Origin: Guadua angustifolia
Taxonomy: Eukaryota; Streptophyta; Magnoliopsida; Poales; Poaceae
Direction of reading: 5' to 3'
NCBI GenBank assembly: GCA_036346375.1
Contig: CM070512.1
Location: 40,904,466-40,968,465, forward strand
DNA: 64,000 nucleotides
Translations under genes and position numbers: made by a program
Shown: piece by piece, positions 21,685 to 34,629 of the stretch
Position numbering within the stretch: position 1 is the stretch's first letter
Layout: every line of letters starts with the position of its first letter
Notes under the pieces: model-generated
Database searches by the model: none
Told to the model about the DNA's origin: nothing
What the model saw: the letters and a program-made list of their open reading frames with translations, nothing else

Positions 21685-22384
21685 GGCATGACTCGGGCAT
21701 CTAGCGTCGTCGCACGGCCAGCAAAGTGCTTGCCACACTTACATGTCATCTAGGCCTAGACTGGAAACCTCCGCCTCTTGTCCTTCAAGAACGCCTTCAA
21801 CCCCACCTCGATATCACCATCGTTGTCACCATCGTGGCAGAGCTTTGCAAGAATGTGTCCTTTCTGCTTAAGGGCTTGTTTGGGAGCCTAGATCCCGGCC
21901 GATTCCCTAGGCCGAATATCCATTGGGCTAGTTTTCCCCAAACTGATAGAAAGCGCGTTTGGAAGCTTACAACATGGGGATTTCTCGGCCCAATCCCTCC
22001 CGTTTCCCTGAGAAAAAAATCTGCGACTCCTCAAATAGGGCTATCCTTCCCCGTCGCTTCGACTCCTCTCGCGACGATGCCTCCGCTCACGTCGCCTCTC
22101 TCACGTCGCCTCCTCTCAGGTCCTCTTGCCTCCTCTCTCGCGTTGCCTCGCTCATGTCACCTCACTAACATTGCCTCTCTCGCGACAGCGCCTCCTCTCG
22201 GGTCACCCACCTCCTCTTGCGTCGCCTCCTCTCAGGATCTCAACAAGGATCATGGATCTCGCTCGCAACTACCAGTGAAGTTTTCATCACTTGTGAACTC
22301 ATCTTTCTCTTCCTCCTCTTCTGTGACTTAGATCTACTGCTCTAGGTACCTATAAAAGAGAAGAGGAAGGTTTAGATCTATAGA
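21685..22384. other. Right flank of the hAT insertion; simple CT/CG-rich repeats
   Basis: It continues the flank interrupted at 2270. From about 21870 a GGGCTTGTTTGGGAGC word resembles the terminus of a PIF or hAT-type MITE. From 22060 to 22250 there are imperfect repeats of CACGTCGCCTCCTCTC. The 201-codon frame at 21726-22331 is Leu/Ser/Pro-biased because of these repeats and shows no domain, so I do not annotate it as a gene. Confidence 0.35.
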
Positions 22385-22625
22385 TTGGCAAGAACCGCCA
22401 CAGATAATAGGTATCTATGGCGATTCTATCCATAATCGCTACATATAACCATATTATTTGTGACGGTTCTAGCTACAAACCGCCACATATATCCAGTTAT
22501 CTGTGGCAGTTTCATCCAAAAACCATCACTTATACTCATATTATCAGTGGCGGTTTTTGGATAAAACCGCCACAAATACTCTTAGTATCAGTGGCAGTTT
22601 TAACTAAAAACCGCCACTGATATTC
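22385..22625. repeat. CACTA-type subterminal repeats (AACCGCCAC / GTGGCGGTT)
   Basis: At least seven copies of AACCGCCAC or its inverse (for example TGGCGGTTTTTGG, AAAACCGCCACAAAT, AAAACCGCCACTGAT) occur in 240 bp. They lie at the downstream end of the minus-strand CACTA gene at 23090-25884 and so mark its 3' subterminal region. No CACTA terminus is seen to the left, so the end is missing or the right boundary is eroded. Confidence 0.6.
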
Positions 22626-22629
22626 CCAG

Positions 22630-23089
22630 TCCACAAAATAAAAAATGGCATTTTGAGCTAGCCTCAGGTAGCACTAGCCATGCCCTCTGAAACAACATAC
22701 ACAAAGAGCAGGTATATCATACACATTGTAATAGATGTATACACAAAGTAGAATAAGATTAGCCAAAATGAAACATCAATTTATACTTTGTAATGAAACA
22801 AAATTTAAATAATAAAAACCTAAACTAGTTTTCTAAACTACAAGCCTACGAGCCTTCGGTGTTGGTTGGAGATGTATGATGTGTAACATGAGTATGGATG
22901 ACTAGATTGTTATTATCTTTGTCATAAAACTTTCCTTTTTTGTTGATAACTTCCTTCATGATGAAGTAGGTGAGCTTTTCCTGAATGGCTTGGATTTCAA
23001 TAGGAAGCAATCCTCTTGTAGGCAACTTGAGGCGTTATAAATAGGAAAAATAAATTTAAGAGAGTATATAGAAATTGAGTGGTGTGAAT
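22630..23089 (-). other. AT-rich 3' region of the CACTA remnant
   Basis: This is non-coding sequence between the subterminal repeats and the last recognisable peptidase-domain coding block. No ORF with a recognisable domain is seen. Confidence 0.3.
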
Positions 23090-25884
23090 CAATGTATGAT
23101 GTCAGTATGACAAACCTCTATGTCATTGTCTATTATTGTAGAACCTAAGATTTCATGTATGTATTAGCACACAAAGTACCCACATAAATTTATGCCTTGC
23201 GGCTGCTTGTGACACTATAAAAATTGAATAAACTAAGATGTCATGGAAGGAGTTATTTACTATGAAATGCGATATAAGAATATTGCTTGTGTGTGTACCA
23301 GAAATTTAGTACGGATTGAAAGGGATTTATGATATGGGCGTTATCTCGAGCTCTTTTTACAATATCTTTTGAACGCCTCATTCATTAGACTTATCAACTC
23401 TTTGTAGTCTTTTTATCTTTATCCAGCGGGTCCATAATCAGCATCTTGCTCTTTTCTGGAGTAATTACTATGAGAATCTAGTGAAATCTATATACATATG
23501 TATGATGCCACAGTCATTAGTCCTAAGATCAGAGTAAAGAATGAAATCAACGAGTAATTTCACTAGCTAGTGAGAAACCTAAAATTGTATGATAAAAGTA
23601 TAAACTCCTTGTCTTGTAGTTTGATCAAAGTGTTATATACTTATTCCTCAACATTCTTTGGTGCTCTTGTGATTTCGGCCTGACAGACCATTCCCGGGTC
23701 AAGGAATCCCACTAGCCTCTTGGTTCTTCTTAGTTCAATCATCTCGTATCTAGATAAGGAAAAAGTTAGACATGACATTTATCGGTATTACATGAATGTA
23801 GACCATGATTTATATATTAGACGCTTATAGTGACCGGCATCTCAAAAAAGATATGTCGAGGGCGTCGTGATAGTACAAGTTGTGCATGTTACCAAATTCT
23901 ATCAGGAAGTACCTCATGGTGAAAATGTTCCTCTCGAAAAATGACAATGATCACCTTCGGGAGAATCACTTGGTTGGATCGCTCCATGTACCAGGTATGT
24001 AATCATTGCATCATGAGTGTTAGGCTATTTAACTTCGAAGGGGTGACTAACGGCTTCCCCAGCTCGAATTTTAATCTTTCTTGGTTATCTTGCACTTCAT
24101 ACTTCACCTTGCCCTTACTTTTTTATCGCACAACATCATACTCTGTTCTGACTTCGCCTAATCTAGCTGATACGGCTTGTCTAATGTGCCATTTCTTTGG
24201 ATCAGGGGTTATAAGTTTGTCCTTTGAAGTACTCACACTAGCCATGTTTATGTGGTCCTCACTAGACTTCTTTGCTGCTTCATCTTGCTTCATTGCTATT
24301 TCATGCTCAGTTGCTGGTGACGGATGCGCGAGTTCTACTGTAGGAGAGGCTGGCACTAAATGGTCCAAGACGATGTCATGCTTGGCCACTGGATGAATGA
24401 GTGGATGACACTTTCAAGAGTTGTAACCTCGTCATTGGAGGGCATTTCCAGCCCGATGTTGGCAAACTGTGGAAATACCGTGTCCACCTGGACCTTTGCA
24501 TAACCTGGCACTATCAGGGAGTTGTGCAAAACACCCCTTTCTTGGCATGGATAAGCTATTCCTGTACCAGCCTGTAGGAATATGTTCATGATAGGCACAT
24601 TGAGCTGGCAGGGTGTGGGGTTCTATATGTCGTCCATAGGATAATGGTTGTTATCCAGTTCTGCCAATGGCGTGGACGTGCAACTATTGCGATGATTCGT
24701 AGTGCTGGAGAGAATGTAGTGGACTTGCCACTAGCTCATAGCTTATTGTACTTGTCATTAAACTTGTTCTTTTATGGTACCTTATATTTCTCGAAGAACT
24801 TTTTCCTTTATTTTTTCCAACTCCTATTCAGCATGCTCTTCTTTGGCTCTCTTCTGACTCCTAAAGAGTCTTCATGCTCTATGAATCCCGTCTTCCAGGG
24901 AACCTTGACCCTAACGCCTTGTGTCCGACCGGGGTGCTCTTTGTTTCCCAGGGCTGTTGTTAGTTCATCTTTCTCCCCGTCTGGGTGGAAAGTTCCTTGG
25001 TTGGACTCGACGTATAGCTCCTGAACTTTTTGCGACATTGCTTCGCCATCGCTGCTTTTAAATGATAAGCCCCCACCAGGCGTGATAGAAACCCTCGCTA
25101 GCACATAGTGCTTGACTTGGTCAGGTAGTCCGGTCAAGAGACTTGCGCCAGTCAATCAGACCGCATCTAATTCCTGCCTCTCCCATTGAAAAATTTTACC
25201 CTCATACCCACTCGTGCCTAGTCTGTGGGGGTGAGTATTCCTCCTTGCGATATTTATGTGGTCATCACTGGACTTCTTTGCTGCTTCATCACCACAAACT
25301 CATACCAATATGGCTCTAATTTTGGGTAGTCTCCAATGGTTGACCGGTTTTTCTTCACATAGTTTGTATTCAGCCTGGCTTTGAAGTTTCTCCATGCCGC
25401 GTCCATGGTCAACAACGCAACGTGACGCATGAGTTCTTTGGCTTCTTCGGGAAATTCGAAGGTTTCTTTGAGCTCTGTCCATAGATCCTTTTTTGGTGGT
25501 GCGGGGCACTTTGTGCTAATCCAAATAGATGATTGGCACTTTATCCCTTATGATGTACCCGCATGTTCACCTGTATTTTGCTGCTGATTTTCGTGGTGCA
25601 ACAAGGGCCCCAACATCTGAGACCTCCGAGATGGTATACCGGTCTTCAGGCTTAGTAGTTTTTCCTCGGCCTCGATGTCTTGCAACGGGAACATCATCTG
25701 CAGCAGCGGTGGAGGCCTCGGCATCTTTGGTGGTTAGATCAATGTTAAGATACCTGCTCGGGCTCAGGTTGGAAGTCTCCTCCATTACAGGCTCAGGATC
25801 GGGCTCCATAAGAACTACATTTCCACCCAAAACATAATTTTGGTCATCTATGCACTCAGTAATATTACTCGATGGTTTTAGCAC
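23090..25884 (-). pseudogene. CACTA (En/Spm) gene with Ptta-type region and Ulp1/C48-like peptidase domain, decayed
   Basis: Read right to left on the minus strand, the pieces occur in family order. There is an acidic N-terminal part (25884-25567); a block with WRNFKARLNTNYVKKN and STIGDYPKLEPYWYEFV near 25290-25400; a block with GNKEHPGRTQGVRVKVPWK (near 24890-24950), the typical plant En/Spm Ptta signature; VPGYAKVQVDTVFPQF (near 24500); and a peptidase-like region. The last includes DALDISFLRC, RRTKRLVGFLDPGMV, LIVITPEKSKMLIMDPLD and a QPQGINLCGYFVC segment near 23170-23215, where Cys fits the Ulp1 catalytic position. Stops and frame changes between pieces, some probably introns, make this a pseudogene. 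Plant CACTA elements with a SUMO-protease-like domain are known. Confidence 0.77.
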
Positions 25885-26639
25885 AAATGTTGTGTTGAAT
25901 TTTAGAAGAGATTGACAAATGTACTAGATACATTAACATATAGGGCTTGATTGGTACACATTAACATATAAAGGCATCCGGGGAGAAGCCCCAGTTTACG
26001 CTTCATCTAATGATGCAGCCATAATTGATTATAGCATAAACAAACAAAACCAGAATATCCCATAAAGCCAAACTACCAAACTAAATATTCATCACAGTAA
26101 ACATGACAAGTAGAGAATTCAAGAAATGGAGATATAGCAATAAATCCCTACCACCAGTACAAGGTAATGGAGATATAGAAATAAATCCCCACCACTACAT
26201 ATTCAACTATGCATGAAAGAAGTGCTTCCCTACCACCAGTAATCTAAGTCCCACTAATTTCTTGAGTCATGGATTCTTGCTTTATTAGCAAAAAAATAAA
26301 TTTTCTGCTGTAACATGTGGGCTTAATCCTAGTTATAACAATACTTGACTATTGCATATTGTTGTAATTGCAATATTTTTTCTCAGAATAATCTCATCTA
26401 TTGGCAGGAGATTTCCATGCTGGCAAATTTCACATTAGAAAAAATGTGAAGAGATTTTGTTCTCATTATTGTCAATGTATGTTTGTGTTTTTCAGGTTGA
26501 GAAGCAAAAATCATCAAAGATAGTACAGGCAAATTGTTTAACAAGACTAATGAAGGAGAGAGGAGTGGAGTTTCATCAACTATAAGCTAGAAAGCAGCAG
26601 CTAATTCAAATGCTTCCACATTGGATTCTTCCTAGGGCA
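25885..26639. other. AT-rich intergenic stretch
   Basis: No gene or clear element end is visible. Near 26140-26230 the phrase 'ATGGAGATATAG(C/A)AATAAATCCC(T/C)ACCAC' is repeated, a short imperfect duplication. Confidence 0.3.
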
Positions 26640-26759
26640 GCTCTAATTAGCGCAATTCAACTGCTCTTCAAATGCAATTAAACTCAGCCTCAAATGGTGG
26701 TAGAGATCCTACACCTGCAAAGAAGTATTCTAGCCGTGCAGCTAACTTCTTTGATAGGT
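26640..26759 (+). other. Exon-like open segment, unidentified
   Basis: The plus strand from about 26665 to 26757 reads QMQLNSASNGGRDPTPAKK then YSSRAANFFDR, followed directly by a donor-like G/GTAATG at 26757. Upstream sequence (26495-26640) shows a few open codons but also stops. It resembles the end of an exon of a host gene fragment, perhaps carried by a transposon. I do not recognise the family. Confidence 0.25.
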
Positions 26760-28089
26760 AATGTAGTAATAGTCATTTTATAAATCAGCAAATTGCCATT
26801 ATGATTGCAAGACATTGATTATAAAGTCTATCTATTTTCCTTGGCAAAAAACTGGTTTATGAAAGAAAGACAAGTGGATGCAAAAACTCATAATGACGCA
26901 GGGCAGCAAGGAACAACAATTCAGATGGACTTGCATCCATTGATCTTTTGCATGTGAATCATACATGGGCAATTCAATAGAGTTCGTGATCTTCTGCATG
27001 TGAATCATACATGTGACAGAGTTCGTGATCTTATAAGTGCATTACCATACAACACAATAAAACACTCATAAACAAAAAGCTTAAATATGCCTCAGTGTTG
27101 CAATAACTAGTTGTTATTTGATATGGTGGTTATTGTTCTTTTAAGATTTACAATAACTAGTTGTTATTGGTCTTTTAAGATTTACAATTAACTAGTTGTT
27201 GCCTCTCCAAAAAAAGTTACTCGAGTAGTGCAGTTCTGGCATACTTCTTGAGAAGTCCAAAAGATTATTGGAGATATTTTTACCGGTATTCTGAGTATTG
27301 GACCATCAACATAAATCAAAGTTCAAGGTGACACTAAAGATAAATTTATCACTAGACACTTCACTTAGCTAGGCACTAAAGAGATGAATTTATCACTACG
27401 CACTAAAGAGATGAACAAAACTGTTTCAACCAAATGTTGTTCTGTGCTAGCTTGTGCTTAATTATCAGGGAAGCTGTGGTTCAATCAGTTAGCTAAATTC
27501 GAGCAGTATGTACATTTCATAAAGATCATTCGCTTGGTGCAGCCATAATTGATTACAGCCAATATGAGCCAAGCACAAGAAAAAGTAGGCTGATCAACTC
27601 AATAGTTGTGCAAAAAATTTATATATTCTACGTTAAAGAAGTCAACATAACATTTGGTAAAACCATGTTTTTATAGATCATTTAGAAGGGTCGAGAAAAC
27701 CATATAAGAATTGATGCAAGTAACACATAAATTTTTGTTGAAAAAGATGACATAGTATCCCTGTGACTAAAATATTTATCTAGTTTTAAACCGATTAACA
27801 AAAATGTTCATGGGAGATTCTGTAAGCAAGGAAACAACTGGATGAGCTAGGAAACTTATCATGTGCATCTAATCACCACAAAATATACAGTCAATTCAAT
27901 TTTCATTTGTCACGTTGCATATCCAAGTTGCATATCACAAGTTGCATATCCAAGTCACAACTAAAAGAACTTGCTATGGAAGTGAAACATATGCCATCTG
28001 CATCAACTCATAGCATACATAAATTTTTAGTTGACTTGTATTCAAGACATGGATCGAGAACACGGACTCACTAGTGGGGGGAAGCTGCT
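26760..28089. other. Non-coding stretch with short tandem duplications
   Basis: No gene is seen. Two small duplications are clear. GCATGTGAATCATACATG with a following GTTCGTGATCTT context occurs twice in 26950-27035. TTTACAATAACTAGTTGTTA with TCTTTTAAGA occurs two to three times in 27100-27200. CACTAAAGA...GATGAATTTATCACTA words are also repeated near 27320-27410. Confidence 0.35.
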
Positions 28090-31000
28090 TGTCGGGACCC
28101 GAATATGCAAATCCGGACCCTCTGTGTATACTGCACTAGTCCAGGATCACGCTAGTGCACACAGGCTCAACATTAGTGAATATCACAATCATACATAGCG
28201 GAAATAAGATAAAAGACATTATATATTAAATATTACTAGTTCAATGACCTTTTGTCAACTTACTTAACAATGCCTCATAAGGCTGAACAACAAATTGAAC
28301 TGTAGCGGAAATGAAGACGTAGGTAACCCCTCAGTATACCACAGGCAACTTACAAGGCTCGCACCCTAAACATTCGTCCCTCCATGGTACACCTTCTTCA
28401 ACACTGATGATGTTGTAGGTAAGGGTGAGTACATAAAACACTCAACAAGTTGTGCACAGAATGCAATTCTATCATAACTATATGCAAGACTTATTCCAAA
28501 GGAAGGCTAAGAGGTTCATTTGTAGTAAAGCAGCAATTATGAACAAGTACAGTATATAGATTGAAAAGACAGTAAAAACAAATAACAGTAATAGATATAT
28601 TCAGCATTTCTCAAGTAAGCCAAGTTTCTCATCCTAAATCAAGATTCAACTTTCCATGGCAACCTGCCATCCATCCCAAGTTTTCATTTTTCAAAAGTCT
28701 AAACTCTTGACTGTAATCCCCGAGCATTGCTCAATACCGTGAGCACGGCTATCCGAATAGTTTGTACACTCTGCAGAGGTTATGCACTTTACCCACACGA
28801 CATGATAATCTCTTTTGTGCCTGGCCATTAGCACACTTCCTTTGGTGTGCCGGCAGAGAATCATGACAAAGACTTTACAATGCTTTGTCTTAAATTAGTA
28901 CTACCCGCTAAGGTTTCAACACTGGTGGGACTGGTTACCACATCCAGGGCCCCCCCTCTTGCGCCATCTGGGTTCATTTAAAAAAAAGGATGAACCACAC
29001 CACCACTGGTGGTACCAAAGCTAAGACATTGCAAATTAGTCACTAATTTGCCCCATATGAGACATGTGATTGTATGATTGACTCAGGTCAAAGGCTCGCA
29101 AGGTGTCCTTAGGGTTGATCAAAGCAAGACATACACATACCCTCTGCCCATCGGGCCCACCCTGGCATCCTGCCCTTGCCACTTACTCCGATATAAAATC
29201 ATAACCACCCCAGTTGATTACCAAGCACCACGTGCCATCAACAATTCAATATTGTTGCGTGACATCCATTGCCACCACAACTCAATCTCATCGTGTGACC
29301 ACACATGACACACAAATTCAGAACATTGTTCCATATTCCATTAGTCAAGATTATTTATCAAAGATTCAAGTACATGTGATGACGTGGCATGGCTAAGCAG
29401 TTCTATTTCGATCTAACCATCCATGTTGATTTCATTATTAACCAACTATAGTGAACCAACCTAGGGCGACAATAGATCATGACATACAATTGACAAGGTA
29501 GGGTATAATTCAAAGGGTACATTAGCTAATCCTAAATTTAAGTTGAAATCATTTATACGCATAAAATATCATGCAATAAAGTAAATCAAAATAGCAACTA
29601 ATCTAGCTATAGGTGCAACATGATCAAAGCACAACTTGCCTTGCTTAAGCTCCTGGTCTTGGTCTAAGGATTGTTCCTGAGTTGCAAATTCCTCCTCCGA
29701 AGCCTCGCACAATTCAATGTCTACGCGAATCAAGAAGAAATAGCAAATAAACACCAAAACCAAAGAACAAATGAACTCAAAAATTCAAATAAAAGTCAAC
29801 ATTGGATAGATCTCAATTTTACAAATTTTTAGGAATTTGAATCACCTCAATCGGAGTTTGTATGCAAAATTTATAGCATTTAGAAGTTTTGAAAATAAAT
29901 TAAATTGAATTTCTAGATTTAATAGAATTATTTTTATAAAGAAAAATCCGAATTATAACGTCAGCTGACGTCAGCATGGCGCCGGTCGATCACGGTTGAC
30001 ACGTGGCCTAATCTGGACCGTCTAAATCTAATCTAACGGCTGCCATTTAATCTAACACGTGGTGAATGTCAACCATTGGATTTAGATCTAACGATAGATC
30101 TTACCGAGTCCTTTTCTTTGTTGACCTAATGGCGTGGATTAATCTGGGCCACTTATCTAGAATCGGACGGTGCCAATCTTACGGGCGATGCCTTTGTTCT
30201 TCTCGCGACGTGGCTCCTCTCGGCGGTGCGATGGCGATCAGCGATCGGCGTTCCTCGTGGCGACAATGGAGCGACGGCGGGGCGGTCTCTTGAGCGAGGG
30301 CGAGACCAAGCGGCGACGGCAATTGGCGTTCTCCGGTGGCGAAGAGGAAGCGGGTCCAATCGCCTCGGCGGCGAGTCGAATCCACCCTCGGGCGGCGGAA
30401 GAATCGATCGGCGGCTATGGCGCGGCGAAGATCTTCGGCACTCCGGCGAGCTTGCGCGACTTCCTCCGTGCTCCTCCGGTGACACAACTGCGGACGAAGT
30501 GGGCGGCGACTTGTGGGGATTCTCGGAGAGGTCTCGGGGCCATAAATACGGCGTGGCGCGGATTTGGAAGGACTTTCCTCGGGCCGCGGCGGCGTGTCCG
30601 GATCGGTTACGACGGCAGCGCGGGAGTTCGATTCGGAGATGACAACCTTCAGCCGTCCGATCGATAATCAAGGGTGAGGACGTGCTAGGGTTTCCTAATC
30701 GGTACCGGCGTTTATCGGCCGCACGATGCAAATCCGACAGCGGCTAGCGTTTAGGGTTTCATTAATGGCGTGGGCTGATCTCGACCGTTGGATGGCAATC
30801 CGACGGCGCACGTTACCCCTCCCGTTTCACGGTCGGTCCACATAATAATGGGCTTCAGCCCGTTACTGTTCCGAAGAAAATTCCGGGATTTTCGATTTAA
30901 AATAAATAAGGAAATTCATTTGATTTATTTATGGTAGTAAAAATACTCTAAAAATTCCAAAAAAAATCTCAAAAATACTTTGAGACATTCTGGACTTAAA

Positions 31001-31196
31001 TAAAATATTTTTGACAAAACTTTATTTTAAACTTTTCTTTTTATAATTATTTCTTGACAAAAGGTAATATATTTTAATTCAAAATATTTCCAATAAATCT
31101 CAGAAAATCCAAATAAATCCAGAAAATTCAAAAAAAATCATAAATTGCAATAAAATAATATTAAATAATTAAAATGTCAAAATTTAGGATGTTACA
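28090..31196 (-). repeat. 3' LTR of the gypsy element
   Basis: It is 3.1 kb, with ends TGTCGGGACCCGAA on the left and GATGTTACA on the right as read on plus. A GC-rich block (29960-30880) gives many overlapping frames on both strands, but the corresponding frames in the other LTR are shifted by indels, so they are not genes. The TATA-like TATTTATGG (minus) lies near 30541-30549. TGACGTCA occurs at 29966-29973. Confidence 0.88.
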
Positions 31197-31259
31197 AACC
31201 TCCCCTTATGAGAATCTAAACCAGAGATTAAAGGTGACTAGAGAATAGGTTTGGGAATT

Positions 31260-34040
31260 ACGCCTTGAGATCTTCTTCACACTCCCAAAGTTGCTTCATT
31301 TTAGAATGATTACTCCATTGAACTCGCAAAGCGAGTGGACTTATTTCTGGTCCTGCGCTCAATTATATCCAGAATCTTAATCGGCTGCTCTTTGTAAGTC
31401 AAGTCTTCTTGCAATTCGATAGCTTCTAACGACGTTTGTTCTGCTGGCACTTTGAGACATTTCTTAAGCTGCGACACATGAAACACATCATGGACTCCTA
31501 CTAATGACTGGGGCAACTCCAACTGATAAGCGACCTTCCCTTGATGACTCAGGATTTTGAATGGTCCAATGAACCTAAGTACAAGCTTCCCTTTGGCATG
31601 GAATCTTTTTACACCTTTGAGGGGGTGACTCCGGGATACACAAAATTATTGGGTTCAAAACTCAATTCACGACGGTGATTGTCAGTGCAGCTCTTCTGCT
31701 TTGATTGCGCTGCTTCCAGTCTTTCCCTAATCATGGCAACTGGCTCTTCGGCCTCTCTGAGAATTTCAGGCCCAAACACTAAACATTCTCCCGGTTCAAT
31801 CCAATTCAATGGGGTACAGCAGGCACGACCATGTAGGACTTCGAATGGTGCCATCTGCAACTAGCCTGGTAACTATCGTTATAACTGAACTCTGCCTATG
31901 GCAAGAATTTATCCCAAGACATGGCGTAAGTTAACGCACAAGCTCTCAACATATCTTCATTAACTCTTTCTGTCTGACCATTGGTTTGCGGATAATAACT
32001 ATACTGAAATACAAGCTAGTTCTCATTGCTTTATGTAACTTTGTTCTAAAACCTCGAGATAGATTGGATACCTCTATCGGACACAATCCTCTTGGGCACC
32101 TCATGCAGCCACTCGATCCTTGACACATACAAATCTGCCAAACAATCCTTTGGATACGTAGTCTCTCAGTGATATGAAATGAGCAACTTTGGTCAATTAA
32201 TCAACAATGATTCCTCCGAATTCATATCCTGTATGGTCAATTCCCACTAGAGACCCTTTTTAATGATTTGCCTCCTATAGAGATCTACAATGATTTGCAA
32301 CGAACCTTTAGATCTCTAATGCATTGCTTTTATTTCCTGATACACATCACATCGAGTATCATATCCAATAGTTTCGCTCTTCACCTTAGACCACCAACTT
32401 TTTCTTAAAACCTCAATACATCCTGGCACTTCTGGATGAATTGAATACTTAGAATCATGGGCTTCCTCAAGTATCATCTACTTGGGGTCTATCTATCCGG
32501 CACACTGGTTCGGCCATAAATCCTCATGGTATCCTAATCACCCAAATTTCCGTTTCTTGGCTAAGCCTTCTTTCCTTGACTTGATTTTTGTATTTCTTCT
32601 CTCTTCGAACTTCCTGTGATCTGTTCTTCTAATGTTGGGTTTTATTCTTAAAGCAGCCATGAAACTTTGTGGAATGACTTCTAATTTCAGCCTCTCAGAT
32701 TCCTTGCTCAACTCCGGTTGATCGCCTATTATCAACATATTCGCATTTGTGGCCTCATAACACAACATCGACTACCACATTGGCCTTACTAGAATGCCTA
32801 CGAATTCTGACACTAGAGTCTTTGATCCTTTCCAGCCATTTTCTTTGTTCCATATTCAGGTCTGACTGAGCAAACATATACTTTATACTCTTATGGTTCG
32901 CATCTATTTTCGTTGAGATAATGACTCCATATTTTTCAAAATCGTATACTACGATAACTAACTCTAAGTCGTGCATAGAGCAATTCTCCTCATGCTGTCT
33001 CCATTGCACCATTGCATAGGAAATAACCTTGCCGTTTTGCGTCGACTCACATCTCAGATCATGTCTAGAAGCATCACCATATATGTCGAAACTGCTTCTC
33101 ACTGCTGGTAATACTAACACAGGTGTTTCAACTTCCGAAAACTCTTTTCACACTCTAGCGTCCATGCAACTTTTTCTCTTTAATAATCGCGTAAGAGGTC
33201 TAATTGTTGTCGGAAAACCTTTCTATGAACCAATGTTAATATCTTGCCATTTCCAGAACTTCGAATCTAAGTAACGATCTTTGGTTGCTCCCAATGTAAC
33301 ACAACTTCTACCTTACTTGACTCGACATCAACTCCTTTAGCAGCCTTTGCGTGGCTAACAAAATTCAATCTTTTTCTTCCAGAAATCACACCTGTTGAAC
33401 TTAGCGTACGACCGCTGCTCTTGCAAAAACTCATCTCAAGGTTCCGCATGTGTTCCTCTTGTCTTAAAGTATACTATAATGTCATCTATATGGCAACCAT
33501 GAATTTATCTAAGTAATCCATAAACACCTTAATCATCATATTCTTGGAGTATGCGGGCATTGATTAATTCAGGAGATTTAGCCAAAACTCATACTGTCCA
33601 TATCGCGTAAAGAACGTAATCCTAGAAACATTCTTCACATGACTCCTCAATTGATGATAGCCTAGCGAAGCTTTATCCTAGAGAAATTCCAACTCTCTTC
33701 TCAACTGTCCAAACACGTTGTCGATCCTGACATTGGATACTCGTTTTTGATTTTTTTTTCTTCATTTAGAGCATGATTCAATGCACTCTCCCGATCTTTC
33801 ATTTTCCTTTTTGATAAACCAAAGCTCTCATGGTGACACACTAAGTCTTCTCAAAACTCTTCTTAGTAACTCTCCGATATGCTTTTCTATTTCCCATTAA
33901 TTCCTTAGTAAACATTTGACATGGTCTCTTCGCTATTGGTGCTGTGCCGAGCACTAATTTGCTCACGAACTTGATCTTTCGATATGACGGCACACCAGGC
34001 AATTCCAAAGTATTTTCTGACATCTGGCGCATCTTCTATT
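31260..34040 (-). pseudogene. pol: gypsy pol: RT, RNase H and integrase fragments, heavily decayed
   Basis: From high to low coordinate the minus strand gives gypsy pol in order. RT start: ELPGVPSYRKIKFVSKLV and GTAPIAKRPCQMFTKEL near 33990-33900. RNase H: DASRHDLRCESTQNGKV, HEENCSMHDLELVIVVYDFE and QSDLNMEQRKWLERIKD in 33120-32755. Integrase fragments: 32128-31946 and 31860-31609 (MAPFEVLHGRACCTPLNW). Integrase C-terminal: GVHDVFHVSQLKKCLKVP at 31522-31310. The catalytic RT box is not readable, and every domain is cut by stops and frameshifts. It is therefore dead, and any past mobility needed proteins from relatives. Confidence 0.82.
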
Positions 34041-34629
34041 TGGCAAATTCCATACTATTATCCATCATCTGGCTAACACAAACTATCGTCACTTCATTTT
34101 TTAGGGTTTTAAATCATTTCTCCAAAATAGCCTTATGTCTAAGCATCTAACTAATTTCAAGAATAGCCTAATTATCCAACACAATATGAGTTGTTTGGAA
34201 CTCTACCCACTCAATAGGCACTGAACTCTCAACATCTTGGTTAAATCTAGCACAATTGAGCATTTACTGATACTGACAAATCTTCTGATTAATGAGATTA
34301 TGCTGGGTACCACTTAAACTAGCCACCATTTCACATGCATCATTTTTAGATAAACCCTTAACACAGATTATTCTTAGAGACATCTAACTCATTAATTTAT
34401 ATTATTGCTCTTCATTCCAATACTCCAGTATACCAATGTATTAACCATTCTGCTTCATTTCTTTCGACAAGGAACCTTTACATGGAATTCATCACTAATC
34501 TCTTTACTTTACAAGTAAGGTTATGATATTGCACTAAGTAAACTCACGGCTCCTGACTTCCTTGATTCGGCATTGGCGCTAGGGCTTTGACAGTGACGGA
34601 GTTATGATTGACTTGAACTAACGCGATTG

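Noticed and set aside
21726..22331. 201-codon plus-strand ORF
   Set aside because: Built from imperfect CACGTCGCCTCC repeats, without a domain; low complexity.
30153..30731. 192-codon minus-strand ORF and overlapping plus-strand ORFs in a GC-rich block
   Set aside because: They lie in the LTR, overlap frames in both strands, and the corresponding block of the other LTR (38319-38858) has indels that break the frames. Coding is unlikely.
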